This document shows, one piece after another, positions 17,062 to 29,109 of a DNA stretch of 47,850 bases. The notes under the pieces were generated by a model. The model did not search any database and had not been told where the DNA came from. It was given only the letters and a program-made list of their open reading frames with translations. A program made the translations under genes and the position numbers. The stretch is from Candidatus Caenarcanales bacterium (lineage in GTDB: Bacteria; Cyanobacteriota; Vampirovibrionia; Caenarcaniphilales; Caenarcanaceae). The stretch covers positions 1 to 47,850 of the forward strand of contig JASJDU010000016.1 in assembly GCA_030065015.1 (NCBI GenBank). Direction: 5' to 3'. The first letter of the stretch is position 1. Every line of letters starts with the position of its first letter.

Positions 17062-18155
17062 TTTGAAGATCCTCTTGTTCCCAGACCAATTCTTTGATCA
17101 TGGGGCTTATTCGCTAATACAGTTTCAACCCAATTTTGATTTTCTAAGTACCATTTAACCGTCTTTCTTATTCCAGACTCTAAAGTCTCCATAGGTTTCC
17201 AACCTAAGTCACTTTGAATTTTACTAGCATCAATTGCATAACGCAGATCATGCCCCGGCCTATCCTGAACAAAAGTGATTGCTTTTTCATGAAGTCTGCC
17301 ATCTTTACGAGGATGTAATTCGTCAAGAATGGAACAAACAAACTTAATTATCTCAAGGTTCGTCTTCTCGTTATTTCCCCCAATATTGTAAGATTCTCCA
17401 GGAATGCCTTCCTCTAGAACCCTCTTAATTCCCAAGCAATGATCTTCTACATATAACCAATCCCTGATATTTTCACCCTTTCCATATATTTGTATCGGTT
17501 TATCATGAATTGCATTAAAAAGATTCAGAGGAATTAATTTTTCAGGGAATTGATAGGGACCATAATTATTTGAACAATTTGTAATCAGGGTAGGAAGTCC
17601 ATAAGTATGGAACCAAGCATTTACTAAGTGATCAGAAGAAGCCTTTGATGACGAATATGGGGAATTTGGAGAATAAGGTGTCTTTTCGAAAAATAGTCCT
17701 TTTGGTCCCAAACTTCCGTAAACTTCATCGGTTGAAACGTGCAAAAAACGAAAATCACTGAATTGCAACTGGTTCTTAAAAATATAATTTCTTGTAACTT
17801 CAAGCAAATTAAAAGTTCCCAGAATGTTAGTTTGAACGAACTGAGATGGAGAATCAATTGATCGATCGACATGCGACTCTGCCGCTAGATTGAGAATAGC
17901 ATTTGGCTTATATTGTTCAAATATATTCATCATGCAATCTTTATCGCAGATATCGACCTTCTCAAAGTAATAATTGTCAAAAGTGCTGATATCCTTTAAA
18001 GATTCAATAGATCCAGCATAAGTCAGTTTGTCCACATTAACAACTTTGATACTTGAATCTTTAATGAGCATACGTATAAGATTTGAACCAATGAAACCCG
18101 CTCCCCCTGTAACAATTATTGTCTTAGGATTAAATCGAGCTGAAGTTACTTTCAC
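17058..18155 (-). CDS. rfbB: dTDP-glucose 4,6-dehydratase
   Basis: 365 residues including a roughly 10-residue N-terminal extension ([11 protein letters not shown]). Converts dTDP-glucose to dTDP-4-keto-6-deoxyglucose using bound NAD. Motifs: [25 protein letters not shown], the catalytic [10 protein letters not shown] (Thr-Asp-Glu), and [12 protein letters not shown] with the Tyr/Lys pair. [10 protein letters not shown] and the Asn-rich [18 protein letters not shown] are also diagnostic. The start is GTG at 18155 with AAGGAA upstream; no in-frame ATG fits. It heads the rmlBAC unit and is divergent from the cysQ-like gene. Confidence 0.96.
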   Translation of the reverse strand: MKVTSARFNPKTIIVTGGAGFIGSNLIRMLIKDSSIKVVNVDKLTYAGSIESLKDISTFDNYYFEKVDICDKDCMMNIFEQYKPNAILNLAAESHVDRSIDSPSQFVQTNILGTFNLLEVTRNYIFKNQLQFSDFRFLHVSTDEVYGSLGPKGLFFEKTPYSPNSPYSSSKASSDHLVNAWFHTYGLPTLITNCSNNYGPYQFPEKLIPLNLFNAIHDKPIQIYGKGENIRDWLYVEDHCLGIKRVLEEGIPGESYNIGGNNEKTNLEIIKFVCSILDELHPRKDGRLHEKAITFVQDRPGHDLRYAIDASKIQSDLGWKPMETLESGIRKTVKWYLENQNWVETVLANKPHDQRIGLGTRGSSK

Positions 18156-18334
18156 CTAAAATTCCTTTCTAGCTTTACCGATAAATAAAAGCTATAACAG
18201 TTTATCAAAACAAATTTTGTAGCTAAAGATTCGAAACTCAGATTTGGCTAGAATTCAAAACCCCAAAGGAATTTTCATTAACATTTTTAAGAATTCTGAA
18301 ATAATAAAATCAAACTATTCAAAAGAAGTATTCA

Positions 18335-19135
18335 ATGCTCAATTCCTTGGACAAAAATCAATTTCAGAATAAGTTAAAAAATATAAAGGCTCAAATTAAC
18401 CAAGAAATATTAGAAATATTCTCAGCCAATAATGATAAAGAGTTTCAAAGTAAATTGAAGTCTTCATTAAAAGAAGATAAAAGCATTGTTACTTATATGG
18501 ATCAACTTATCTCAGATATTTTCAAGAAAGATTTTATGCCTATAATTCCTCATTTCAATTTTTATAGCGAGGAAGAACAGTGCTCATTAAAATTTCCAGC
18601 ATTGATAATTGATCCAATAGACGGAACAAAGGAATTTTCCAAAGCAATACCAGAATGTTGCGTATCAGTTGGTATTTTCAACTCACCCGATTTGGAGGAT
18701 CCTCAGAACTATGCCTGGATATACAATCCGCTAACTGGCTTTGAATTATCATCCGATGACGTTATCAAATCTCCAGTTAATTTGGACTACCATAAAAATA
18801 TTCTCAGTGGACTTGTTTCTTCGACCGAATGGAGTGAGAGTGTATTAGACACATTGTCTAAACAAAAGGAAGTAGAAAAGTTACAACTATTACCACTCGG
18901 AAGTATCGCGTTTAAATTAGCATTGTTAGCTTCTGGAGGAGCGGATTATGTAATCTCCCAAAAACCTAAAAACATATGGGATATTGCAGCCGGAACACTG
19001 TTGTGCTTTCAAAGAGGAATATATTTTTACAATAAAGGAAAAAAGCTAACTTCTTTGAGTAAAGAAATGTACTACCCAGATTTACTTTGGTGTAGAGAGA
19101 ACATTAAAAATTACTTCAACACACAAAACTATTGA
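18335..19135 (+). CDS. cysQ: 3'(2'),5'-bisphosphate nucleotidase, CysQ-like (inositol monophosphatase family)
   Basis: 266 residues of the Mg-dependent, Li-sensitive IMPase/FIG superfamily. The metal motif 1 region is FYSEEEQ, motif 2 is IIDPIDGTKEFSKA, and the C-terminal metal Asp lies in NIWDIAAGTLL. The TKEF after the DPIDG motif is typical of CysQ, not of SuhB. It breaks down PAP, the by-product of PAPS use, to AMP and phosphate. Lying next to cysDNC fits this role. It is followed by the DUF2061 gene with overlapping or near-abutting ends. Confidence 0.85.
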   Translation: MLNSLDKNQFQNKLKNIKAQINQEILEIFSANNDKEFQSKLKSSLKEDKSIVTYMDQLISDIFKKDFMPIIPHFNFYSEEEQCSLKFPALIIDPIDGTKEFSKAIPECCVSVGIFNSPDLEDPQNYAWIYNPLTGFELSSDDVIKSPVNLDYHKNILSGLVSSTEWSESVLDTLSKQKEVEKLQLLPLGSIAFKLALLASGGADYVISQKPKNIWDIAAGTLLCFQRGIYFYNKGKKLTSLSKEMYYPDLLWCRENIKNYFNTQNY

Positions 19136-19140
19136 ACCTT

Positions 19141-19362
19141 ATGAATTCAGAGAGAAAATCAAGAAGTCTTTTAAAAAGCTTTAGTTGGAGAATAACAGGC
19201 ACTATAGCCACGATATGCATTTCTTTTTTCATGACAGGAGATCTAAAGATAGCCTCTTCAATTGGATTAATTGAGCTAATGACAAAATTTTTGCTCTATT
19301 ACTTACATGAAAGATTATGGGTTCACATATCTTGGGGATTAAAAAAAGATACCACCTCATAG
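19141..19362 (+). CDS. DUF2061 small membrane protein
   Basis: 73 residues from the ATG at 19141; a TTG at 19132 overlapping the cysQ stop is the alternative. Two hydrophobic segments are present (ITGTIATICISFFMTG and SIGLIELMTKFLLYYLH). SRSLLKSFSWRITGTIAT and the YLHERLWVHISWG tail match the DUF2061 pattern (K...WR...T..T......G.......G..E...K...Y..HER.W). Members often sit beside sulfate activation genes, but their function is not known. Here it lies between cysQ and cysDNC. Confidence 0.8.
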   Translation: MNSERKSRSLLKSFSWRITGTIATICISFFMTGDLKIASSIGLIELMTKFLLYYLHERLWVHISWGLKKDTTS

Positions 19363-19386
19363 TTCCAGACAAGTTACCAGATAAAG

Positions 19387-19995
19387 TTAAAAGATTAAGA
19401 ATTTTTCTTTCATTAGTTTATAAATTTTTGCTGCCGCTTTTCTTTCATCAACCAGTTCAGTCTGAACAACAATTTCAGAATTTAGAGATTCTTCATATAT
19501 GGAATTGACTCCTGTAAAGTCTAGTATTTGATTATTCCTAGCTTTTTTATAAAAGCCCTTTGGATCTCTTTCCATACATTTATCTAATGGGGTTTTGACG
19601 TAGCACTCAATAAAGTTTTTTTCAATTATGCTTCTTGCTAGCTTCCTTTGTTCAATTAATGGTGAAACTAAACAACACAGAACTATAAATCCAGAATTCT
19701 TGATTATTTTAGCAACCTCTGCAACTCGTCTCACATTTTCCGTTCTACTATTCAACGAAAAGTCTAAATCAGAGCATAAGCCTTTTCTCACATTATCACC
19801 ATCTAAAATAACCACTGGATAACCTTTATTGAACAATAAAATTTCTAGCTCATTTGCAATTGTGGATTTACCCGATGCTGATGGACCAGTGAACCAAACA
19901 GCGGAACCTTTACAACCATTCTTTTTTTCTCTATCTCGCTCGTTTATCGAATAATTAAACTCAACTAAATTTTCATTAATATCTTTAGAATTCAT
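19387..19995 (-). CDS. cysC: Adenylyl-sulfate (APS) kinase
   Basis: 202 residues, standard length. Phosphorylates APS at the 3' position to PAPS, the universal sulfate donor. P-loop GPSASGKST at 37-45; DGDNVRKGLCSDLDFS binds APS; RENVRRVAE-like segment TENVRRVAEVAKI; FIECYVKTPLDKCMERDPKG is the lid region; FTGVNSIYEES matches the family's FTG.ds.YE.P. Last gene of cysD-cysN-cysC, 3 bases after cysN. It is a separate kinase, not the fused CysNC form. Confidence 0.95.
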   Translation of the reverse strand: MNSKDINENLVEFNYSINERDREKKNGCKGSAVWFTGPSASGKSTIANELEILLFNKGYPVVILDGDNVRKGLCSDLDFSLNSRTENVRRVAEVAKIIKNSGFIVLCCLVSPLIEQRKLARSIIEKNFIECYVKTPLDKCMERDPKGFYKKARNNQILDFTGVNSIYEESLNSEIVVQTELVDERKAAAKIYKLMKEKFLIF

Positions 19996-19998
19996 ATC

Positions 19999-21300
19999 TC
20001 AAAGTATTAAACCAGCCCCAATAGTTTCATGAGTAAACTCATCTATCATTATCAGGCATCCAGTATTTTTGTTTTTCTTATAAGAATCATGCAATAGAGG
20101 AGTATTAGTTCTAATTTGAACACGTCCAATATCATTCATTTTTATTGGGTTCTGATCACTTATTTGTTCTCGATGAAGAGTATTAACATTGATTTTATAA
20201 CCAGCCTCTTTGACTAAGCATTGAACTTCTCTGGTCGTGTGCTTAATCAGGTATTTTCTTTTGGGATCGAAAGGTTCCTTATGAAGCCAACAAATCATCA
20301 AATCCACATCTTGAGATACAGTAGCCCGGTTATTTGGTTTAACAAGCATGTCCCCTCTGCTTATGTCGAGAGCATCTTCAATAGATACATTTACACACAT
20401 CGGATAGAAAGCTTCTTCTAATTGTCCATCAAAGCTATCAATTGATTTAATTTTAGAGCTAAAACCAGAGGGTAAAACGACAACTTCATCTCCCACTCTA
20501 AGAACACCACTCTCAACCCTTCCAGAGTATCCCCGATAATCATAATAATCTTCACTCAATGGTCTCACCACTTTTTGAATTGGGAATCTACAATCTACAA
20601 GATTAGGATCACTGAACAAATTTATATTTTCCAATGCATATAAAAGAGTTACACCTTGATACCAGGACATGTTATTCGATCTACTGATGACGTTATCACC
20701 ATTGAGCGCAGAGATTGGGATACATTGGACATCAGCAATATCTAGACGGCTCAAATATTTGTAAAATTCGTTCTTTATATTGTCGAATAAATCTTCTCTG
20801 AAATCGACCAGATCCATTTTATTGACACAAAGTACCAAGTGCTTGATCTGAACTAATGAGCTGAGAAATGCATGTCTGAGAGTTTGTTCCTGAAGGCCTT
20901 TTCTCGCGTCAACTAGAATCACAGCCGTATTGACCCCAGAAGTGCCAGTAATCATATTTCTTGTGTATTGCACATGCCCAGGGCAATCAGCAATTATAAA
21001 TTTTCTTTTTTTTGTTTCAAAGTAACGGTAAGCGACATCAATTGTAATTCCTTGCTCTCTTTCGGCCGTTAATCCGTCAGTTAATAGTGCCAGATTAAGA
21101 TAATCACTACCACTATTTATACTTGCTTTTTCAAGCGCTAGCATTTGATCATCCGCAATGGAATTGGTTTCGTACAAGAGCCTTCCGATTAAAGTACTCT
21201 TCCCATCATCCACGCTTCCAATGGTAGAAAACCTAAGCAGTTCTTTTTCCTGATAATATCCAGACGCAGTAACCAAATGTTTTTTCTCGAAATGAGACAT
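19999..21300 (-). CDS. cysN: Sulfate adenylyltransferase large (GTPase) subunit
   Basis: 433 residues. EF-Tu-like GTPase whose GTP hydrolysis drives sulfate adenylation by CysD. G1 is GSVDDGKST (28-36), then EREQGITIDVAYRYF (switch I), DCPGHVQYTRNM (switch II/G3), NKMD (G4) and ISAL (G5). Two beta-barrel domains follow (RPLSEDYYDYRGYSGRVESG). AAGGA sits 6 bases before the ATG. Follows cysD after 8 bases in the same operon. No APS-kinase fusion. Confidence 0.96.
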   Translation of the reverse strand: MSHFEKKHLVTASGYYQEKELLRFSTIGSVDDGKSTLIGRLLYETNSIADDQMLALEKASINSGSDYLNLALLTDGLTAEREQGITIDVAYRYFETKKRKFIIADCPGHVQYTRNMITGTSGVNTAVILVDARKGLQEQTLRHAFLSSLVQIKHLVLCVNKMDLVDFREDLFDNIKNEFYKYLSRLDIADVQCIPISALNGDNVISRSNNMSWYQGVTLLYALENINLFSDPNLVDCRFPIQKVVRPLSEDYYDYRGYSGRVESGVLRVGDEVVVLPSGFSSKIKSIDSFDGQLEEAFYPMCVNVSIEDALDISRGDMLVKPNNRATVSQDVDLMICWLHKEPFDPKRKYLIKHTTREVQCLVKEAGYKINVNTLHREQISDQNPIKMNDIGRVQIRTNTPLLHDSYKKNKNTGCLIMIDEFTHETIGAGLIL

Positions 21301-21308
21301 TAATATCC

Positions 21309-22217
21309 TTAAAAATAGCCCTGTTTTTTACGTTCTTCCATCGATGCATCACTCTTTTGATCATCCACTCTCGTTCCTCTTTCGGTTATGGTAGAACTTG
21401 CAATTTCTTCAATAACCCGATCGTTATTATCAGCTTCGGACAAAACTGCGCCGGTACAAGACATATCACCAATCGTTCTGAATCTAACTTTTTTGTTTTC
21501 AACCAAACAGTTAGCAGTGGGTTGCATAAACTCACCAACTGCATATAAAACGCCATTCATATTGAATACATTTCTCTCATGAGCATAATAAAGACTTGGC
21601 ACTTCAATATTTTCAGATTTTATATAATTCCAAACGTCCAATTCCGTCCAATTACTTAGAGGAAAAATCCTAAAATTCTCTCCCTTATTTTTTCTACCAT
21701 TCAATAGATTCCACAGTTCCGGTCTTTGATTCTTTGGATCCCATTGGCCAAATTCATCTCTATGAGAGAAAAACCTCTCTTTTGCTCGAGATTTTTCTTC
21801 ATCTCTTCTAGCTCCTCCAAAGCAAGCATCCAAATCCAATTCCTGAATTGCATCTAGAAGTGTGATACTTTGTATTGCATTTCTAGAAGGGTTAAGACCC
21901 TTCTCTTCTCTTGCTTTACCGGCGTTTATGGTATCTTGGACCTTTTTTACAATAAGAGTTAAACCTAATTTTTCTACTATTCGATCCCGGAACTCTATGG
22001 TCTCAGGGAAGTTATGCCCGGTATCAATATGTAAAAGTGGTATGTTAACTTTTGCCGGCCAAAAAGCTTTACGGAGTAAGTGCAAAACCGTTATCGAATC
22101 CTTTCCTCCAGAGAAAAGAAGTGCAGTTTTAGTAAATTGTGATAAAGCCTCGCGAATTATGTATATTGATTCATATTCAAGTTGCTTTAGATAATCTATT
22201 TGATAGTTAACCGCCAT
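21309..22217 (-). CDS. cysD: Sulfate adenylyltransferase small (catalytic) subunit
   Basis: 302 residues, normal length. PP-loop ATP pyrophosphatase family enzyme that forms adenylyl sulfate (APS) from ATP and sulfate. The PP motif SGGKDS is at 36-41. LLHIDTGHNFPETIEFRD, CFGGARRDEEKSRAKERFFS, FPLSNWTELDVWNYI and RFRTIGDMSCTGAV are diagnostic. First gene of the cysDNC operon; its promoter must lie in the 304-base gap shared with the divergent helicase gene. Confidence 0.97.
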   Translation of the reverse strand: MAVNYQIDYLKQLEYESIYIIREALSQFTKTALLFSGGKDSITVLHLLRKAFWPAKVNIPLLHIDTGHNFPETIEFRDRIVEKLGLTLIVKKVQDTINAGKAREEKGLNPSRNAIQSITLLDAIQELDLDACFGGARRDEEKSRAKERFFSHRDEFGQWDPKNQRPELWNLLNGRKNKGENFRIFPLSNWTELDVWNYIKSENIEVPSLYYAHERNVFNMNGVLYAVGEFMQPTANCLVENKKVRFRTIGDMSCTGAVLSEADNNDRVIEEIASSTITERGTRVDDQKSDASMEERKKQGYF

Positions 22218-22521
22218 ACAAAGATTAAAAACTTATCATTATCAGTTATTTACACTAGTTTGCTTTGAAAAAAACATAAAGCTGTAGATTCCCACCCATC
22301 CGAAATTTCCAGGCTAAAGAATAACTCTCGCTCAAAGAATGCATTAGTTGACTCTAATGAAAAGCTCATTTATGTTTCCAAATTGTGACTGAAGAAAAAA
22401 TCTCATTCAAACGATTGAATTTCATTAGAAAACTAAATTTTATTTAAATTAATGAACTATATTCAAAAGCAATCGTCATAGAGTTCTTGTTCATAATATT
22501 GACTGGATTCACAATAATTCA
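22218..22521. other. Intergenic region between divergent cysD and helicase-nuclease
   Basis: This 304-base stretch has no ORF or RNA gene that I can support. It must hold promoters in both directions. AT-rich boxes such as ATAATA and TTTAAATTAATG are common, so no single promoter can be picked with confidence. No long inverted repeat or direct repeat is evident. Confidence 0.5.
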
Positions 22522-25500
22522 ATGATTGACCACTGGAAAAAAAAATTAATAGATTTCTCAAAAAAAAATCCACTAATTTACTTCAAGTTTTCCAGTAAAA
22601 GTTATCTTGAACTTACAAGATTTTCTGAAGAACAACTTGAATCTTTACTTCAAGGTAAATCAATAAAATTAAATAAAGATAGTATTTCCACGCATGTTGA
22701 CGATCAAGCCTCTGAGATAGATGTTGATAAAGAACCTCTAACAGTTCACGATCAAACAGAATCATCTATTTCCACAGAATCAATTGAAGATAAATCTCAA
22801 GAGGATTCCATTGAAACTCCAATAAGCAATTCTCTTCCGGAAGACAACAAAGACACAAGCAACTTAAGTGTTGATAGAGTAATCAACTTGGCAGATATCG
22901 ATCCTCTTTTTCTTCGAAACAAATTACTGGAAAAACTCCGTTCTAAAGATCGTATAGCAAAACAAGATCTCGGAGCAAATATTCTTTATCTTGCGTACGG
23001 CTTTCTTGAGTGGAAAGAGACTGAGTACACAGAAAAGACAAATTATTCACCTTTATTTTTACTCCCCGTATACATTGATCGTAGCAGTGGTTTAGCTCCT
23101 AAATACAGTCTTAGCTTTTGTGATGAAGAAGAAATTGTCTTCAATCCTGCTCTAAGGATGTTCTTCAAGCAGAGTTTCAACCTCGATATTGAATGCATCC
23201 CAGAAAAACTAGAGGAAGGGAAGGTAAATCTCAATCTTCTCAATGACTATTTAGACAAATTTCAGAACTTTGTAAAAGAAGCTTCTTATGAAAACTGGCT
23301 TGTTAACCACAAAAAGTGCATTTCAGCCTTTAATTTTCAAAAATTAGTTTTGTTCAAAGAGATGGAAGTATTTGGGGACGAGATGTCAAGGCACCCAATT
23401 ATAGACAAATTACAGCAACGTGATATTTTAATCCAAAACAATTTTCAAACAGCGACAGAAATAGATAAAACAAAAGACTTAAAAGAGAACTTTTGTGTCC
23501 TTGATGCAGACTCATCTCAACTTGAGGCAATTAATGCTGCAAAAGAAGGAATAAGCTTTGTTTTGGATGGCCCACCTGGAACGGGTAAATCTCAAACCAT
23601 AGCAAACATTATTGCTGAACTATTGGCTCAAGGCAAAAAGATTTTATTTGTTAGTGAAAAGAAAGCGGCTTTAAACGTTGTTAAAGAAAGATTGGAAGCA
23701 TGCGGGTTAGATAACTTTTGTGTTGTTCTTCACGACACTAGAAAAAAAGACAAAGTCTCTTTTATTAAAAGGTTGAATGAGTCATTTGAAAAGCTGGACA
23801 CTGAGTATGATTATGAAGACAATTACTCAACCATCTTTCGTAAACTTGAAGAGAGAAAAAATGAATTAAATCGATATGCAGAATTACTTCATACACCATA
23901 TGGAGAGCTAAAAATAAAACCCATAACAGCATACGCAAAAGCTTCATCGTTAGACGAGCTAACAGATCTAAGTTTCAATGTTGACAACCTCCTTGAATTC
24001 GATGAATTAAAGTGGGACAGAGTCAAGAGACTCATTCAAAAGCTATCAAAAAGGAAAGAAAACACAGCTATCTCAGCGAAAGAGAATTTGCAAAGCCATC
24101 CATGGAAATTCCTCAAAATCAAAAATCACTTATCCCTACCAGAAAAAGAATCTCTTCTCAAAAAGACCGATCAACTCAAATCCTCACTGTATACTTGCAG
24201 GAATAAATTCAATAAGTTGTTCTCTCTCCTTAAGATGAAAAGCCCTTATTCTTTTGAAGAGTATGAACTGATAGAGCCTTTTTTATCACATTTAAGTCAA
24301 GCACCAACTGAAATCCACTCTCATTTCAAGAATCAAGCAATAGAAAATATTTTTCAAGAACTGATCAAAAATCAAACTATTAATCAAGAGTATTTAGAGT
24401 TGAAAAAACATGTTTTCAACTTTGCACTAGAAGGTTGTACAAAAGAAAGTATTGAAGAAAAGCTTACACAAGTTCAGAAGTATAAAGAACTACCTGAAGT
24501 CGAATACAAAGATACAAACAAATTTAAAAGCTTTCAGAGCTCCTTAAAAGAGTACTTCTACATTTCAAGTTGTTTTTTTGATAACAGAATCAATTCAATA
24601 GAAGGAATCGAAGAAGACCTCAATCAATATAAAAAGCTCTTATTTTGTAAAAAGCAGAACGATTCATTAGCAAAAGACTTTCAAAAAGATCTCTCAAAAG
24701 TCTTATTAACAAATGATTCAGAGAGTGAATCTTTAGAGGAAGCACAAAAGTGGATGACCGATCTATGGAATTCTAGAGCATTCCTAAACATAGAGTTTCA
24801 AGACATCATGAAAAACAAAGAAATTTTCTATGAGGTCAAAGAAGCCTACAAAGAATGTAATGAGAGCATAGAATTAGCTGAAAGCTTTATAACTAGTCTT
24901 GAAAATATTTGCACAATATCGAATTGGAAAAACTATAAAATCATCGATCTCATTGAAACGCTTGAGTCTCTTAGAAAAGAAGCAAAATATTTAGACGAAT
25001 GGATCGATTTTTGCATTTTAGAAGAAGATTTTCATAAAGAAGAAATCAGCGAATTTTTCCAGATCGCCATTCAAGAAAAAGCAAATTCACAAGATCTTCT
25101 CTCAATATTTGAGAAAAACTTTTACACTCTATGGATTGACCTCTTCGAATCAAAGAATAAAGAGATCAAAAGCTTAAGTGGTGAAGACCTCAATCAAATA
25201 ATAAGCGACTACCAGAAATTAGATAAAGAACATTTTCAAAAAATCAATCGTAGAAGAGTCTTTCAAAAAATTCAAAAAGAGTTCTTATTCAAGAAAATTC
25301 CAGCCACTCAATTAAAAAGTCTTTTTACTCTCTCTCAACAAAAGAGACCTCGTAAATCCATCCGAAGCATAATCAAAGACTTACGGAAACTAGTTTTAGA
25401 AGTACACCCTTGCTGGATGATGAGTCCTCTTTCAGTAAGCCAGTTAATTGAACTAGAAAAAAATGATAACCCCAACATATTTGACACTGTCATCTTTGAT

Positions 25501-26787
25501 GAAGCCTCTCAAGTCTTTCCAGAAGATGCAATCTGCTCAATTTTTAGAGGTAAGCAATTAATTGTTGCTGGGGATCCCGAACAAATGCCACCAACAAGTT
25601 TTGGGAAATTCTCTTCAGCCATTTTCGATGAGTTCAAAGAAGATGAGGAAGAAGAGAATCCTGAATTTGAAAGCATTCTAAATCTTGCTTCAATTAGTTT
25701 AAAGCAAAAAAAACAGTTGAGACTTTTATGGCATTACAGAAGCAAGTATGAAGAATTAATTCATCCATCAAATCAAAAAATATACAAAGGAAATTTAATA
25801 ACTTTTCCAGCCGCTCAAAATCCAATTCATAAACCAATTAAATTCGTTCACATCGAGAATGGATTCTTTGACCGAGGGAAATCTAAGACTAATAGACCAG
25901 AAGCACAAAGAGTTGCAGAACATTTACTTTCTATACTCAAAGAACAGAAAGAAGGTAAAAGGCCTCGCAAGTCAATTGGAATTATTGCACTTGGAACCGC
26001 CCAAATGGATTGTATCGAAGATGAAATTAATAAATTACGTCTTCAGAATCCTGAAATGGAGGAATTTTTTGTTGAGAATGTAAACAGCGATCAAAGAATT
26101 TTTATAAAGAATCTTGAAACCGTTCAAGGAGATGAAAGAGACATCATTTTACTGAGTGTTGGCTATGGTAAGGACTCAAGTGGAAAAATTTATCAAAATT
26201 TCGGACCAATAAACCAAAAAGAAGTGGGCCATAGAAGATTAAACGTTGCAGTTACCAGAGCAAAAGAACAAGTTGTAGTATTTTGTTCGTTTCATCATTA
26301 TGAATTAAACGTTACAGAGAACCACAGTAAAGGATTGAACTTCTTAAGGGATTACCTTTGTTATGCAGAAACTGGTATGTTGTCACAGTCCAAGCTAAAG
26401 AATATGGGATCCACTAGCTCTGTCTTTGATTTAAAAGAAGAAATCAAAGACAATTTATCAAAACATGGGCTAATAGTTAAATCTTCAGTTGGCTGCTCCG
26501 AATATACACTTGATCTGGCAATTGTACATCCTCAAAATGAAAACCAATTTATATTGGGAATTGAATGTGATGGAGAAATGTATAAGTCCGCAAAAACTTG
26601 TCGTGATAGAGAACGTTTAAGAAAAGAAGTACTAGAAAGTTTTGGGTGGAAAATTCATAGAGTATGGTCAAGAGACTGGTGGCTCGATCCTCATAAAGAA
26701 ATCCAAAAGATTCTAGAAATAACCAGCTCACTCTCTCAACCTGTTCAAAACTGGCAACACACTTTAGTTAGTGCACCTAGCTTCTAA
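22522..26787 (+). CDS. DUF4011 SF1 helicase with C-terminal Vsr/DUF559-type nuclease (Hhe-like defence protein)
   Basis: 1421 residues, cytosolic. The N-terminus HWKKKLIDFSKKNPLIYFK is the DUF4011 signature (W...L.D...NPL..y). A hydrophilic Ser/Glu linker covers about 45-130. The helicase core has Walker A GPPGTGKSQT near 350-360, FVSEKKAALNVVKERLE (motif Ia), Walker B FDEASQVFPED near 990-1000, GDPEQMPPTSF (III), LLWHYRSKYEELI (IV) and NVAVTRAKEQVVVF (VI, near 1245). A long helical insertion lies between Walker A and B (about 430-960). The C-terminal nuclease has YTLDLAI, GIECDGEMYKSAKTCRDRER and VWSRDWWLDP, as in Vsr/MTES_1575 domains. This order matches the single-gene Hhe anti-phage system as I recall it. 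It stands alone, convergent with katG. Confidence 0.85.
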   Translation: MIDHWKKKLIDFSKKNPLIYFKFSSKSYLELTRFSEEQLESLLQGKSIKLNKDSISTHVDDQASEIDVDKEPLTVHDQTESSISTESIEDKSQEDSIETPISNSLPEDNKDTSNLSVDRVINLADIDPLFLRNKLLEKLRSKDRIAKQDLGANILYLAYGFLEWKETEYTEKTNYSPLFLLPVYIDRSSGLAPKYSLSFCDEEEIVFNPALRMFFKQSFNLDIECIPEKLEEGKVNLNLLNDYLDKFQNFVKEASYENWLVNHKKCISAFNFQKLVLFKEMEVFGDEMSRHPIIDKLQQRDILIQNNFQTATEIDKTKDLKENFCVLDADSSQLEAINAAKEGISFVLDGPPGTGKSQTIANIIAELLAQGKKILFVSEKKAALNVVKERLEACGLDNFCVVLHDTRKKDKVSFIKRLNESFEKLDTEYDYEDNYSTIFRKLEERKNELNRYAELLHTPYGELKIKPITAYAKASSLDELTDLSFNVDNLLEFDELKWDRVKRLIQKLSKRKENTAISAKENLQSHPWKFLKIKNHLSLPEKESLLKKTDQLKSSLYTCRNKFNKLFSLLKMKSPYSFEEYELIEPFLSHLSQAPTEIHSHFKNQAIENIFQELIKNQTINQEYLELKKHVFNFALEGCTKESIEEKLTQVQKYKELPEVEYKDTNKFKSFQSSLKEYFYISSCFFDNRINSIEGIEEDLNQYKKLLFCKKQNDSLAKDFQKDLSKVLLTNDSESESLEEAQKWMTDLWNSRAFLNIEFQDIMKNKEIFYEVKEAYKECNESIELAESFITSLENICTISNWKNYKIIDLIETLESLRKEAKYLDEWIDFCILEEDFHKEEISEFFQIAIQEKANSQDLLSIFEKNFYTLWIDLFESKNKEIKSLSGEDLNQIISDYQKLDKEHFQKINRRRVFQKIQKEFLFKKIPATQLKSLFTLSQQKRPRKSIRSIIKDLRKLVLEVHPCWMMSPLSVSQLIELEKNDNPNIFDTVIFDEASQVFPEDAICSIFRGKQLIVAGDPEQMPPTSFGKFSSAIFDEFKEDEEEENPEFESILNLASISLKQKKQLRLLWHYRSKYEELIHPSNQKIYKGNLITFPAAQNPIHKPIKFVHIENGFFDRGKSKTNRPEAQRVAEHLLSILKEQKEGKRPRKSIGIIALGTAQMDCIEDEINKLRLQNPEMEEFFVENVNSDQRIFIKNLETVQGDERDIILLSVGYGKDSSGKIYQNFGPINQKEVGHRRLNVAVTRAKEQVVVFCSFHHYELNVTENHSKGLNFLRDYLCYAETGMLSQSKLKNMGSTSSVFDLKEEIKDNLSKHGLIVKSSVGCSEYTLDLAIVHPQNENQFILGIECDGEMYKSAKTCRDRERLRKEVLESFGWKIHRVWSRDWWLDPHKEIQKILEITSSLSQPVQNWQHTLVSAPSF

Positions 26788-26796
26788 ATCAAAAGT

Positions 26797-29097
<2,301 letters not shown>

Positions 29098-29109
29098 TCA
29101 ATAAGAGAG

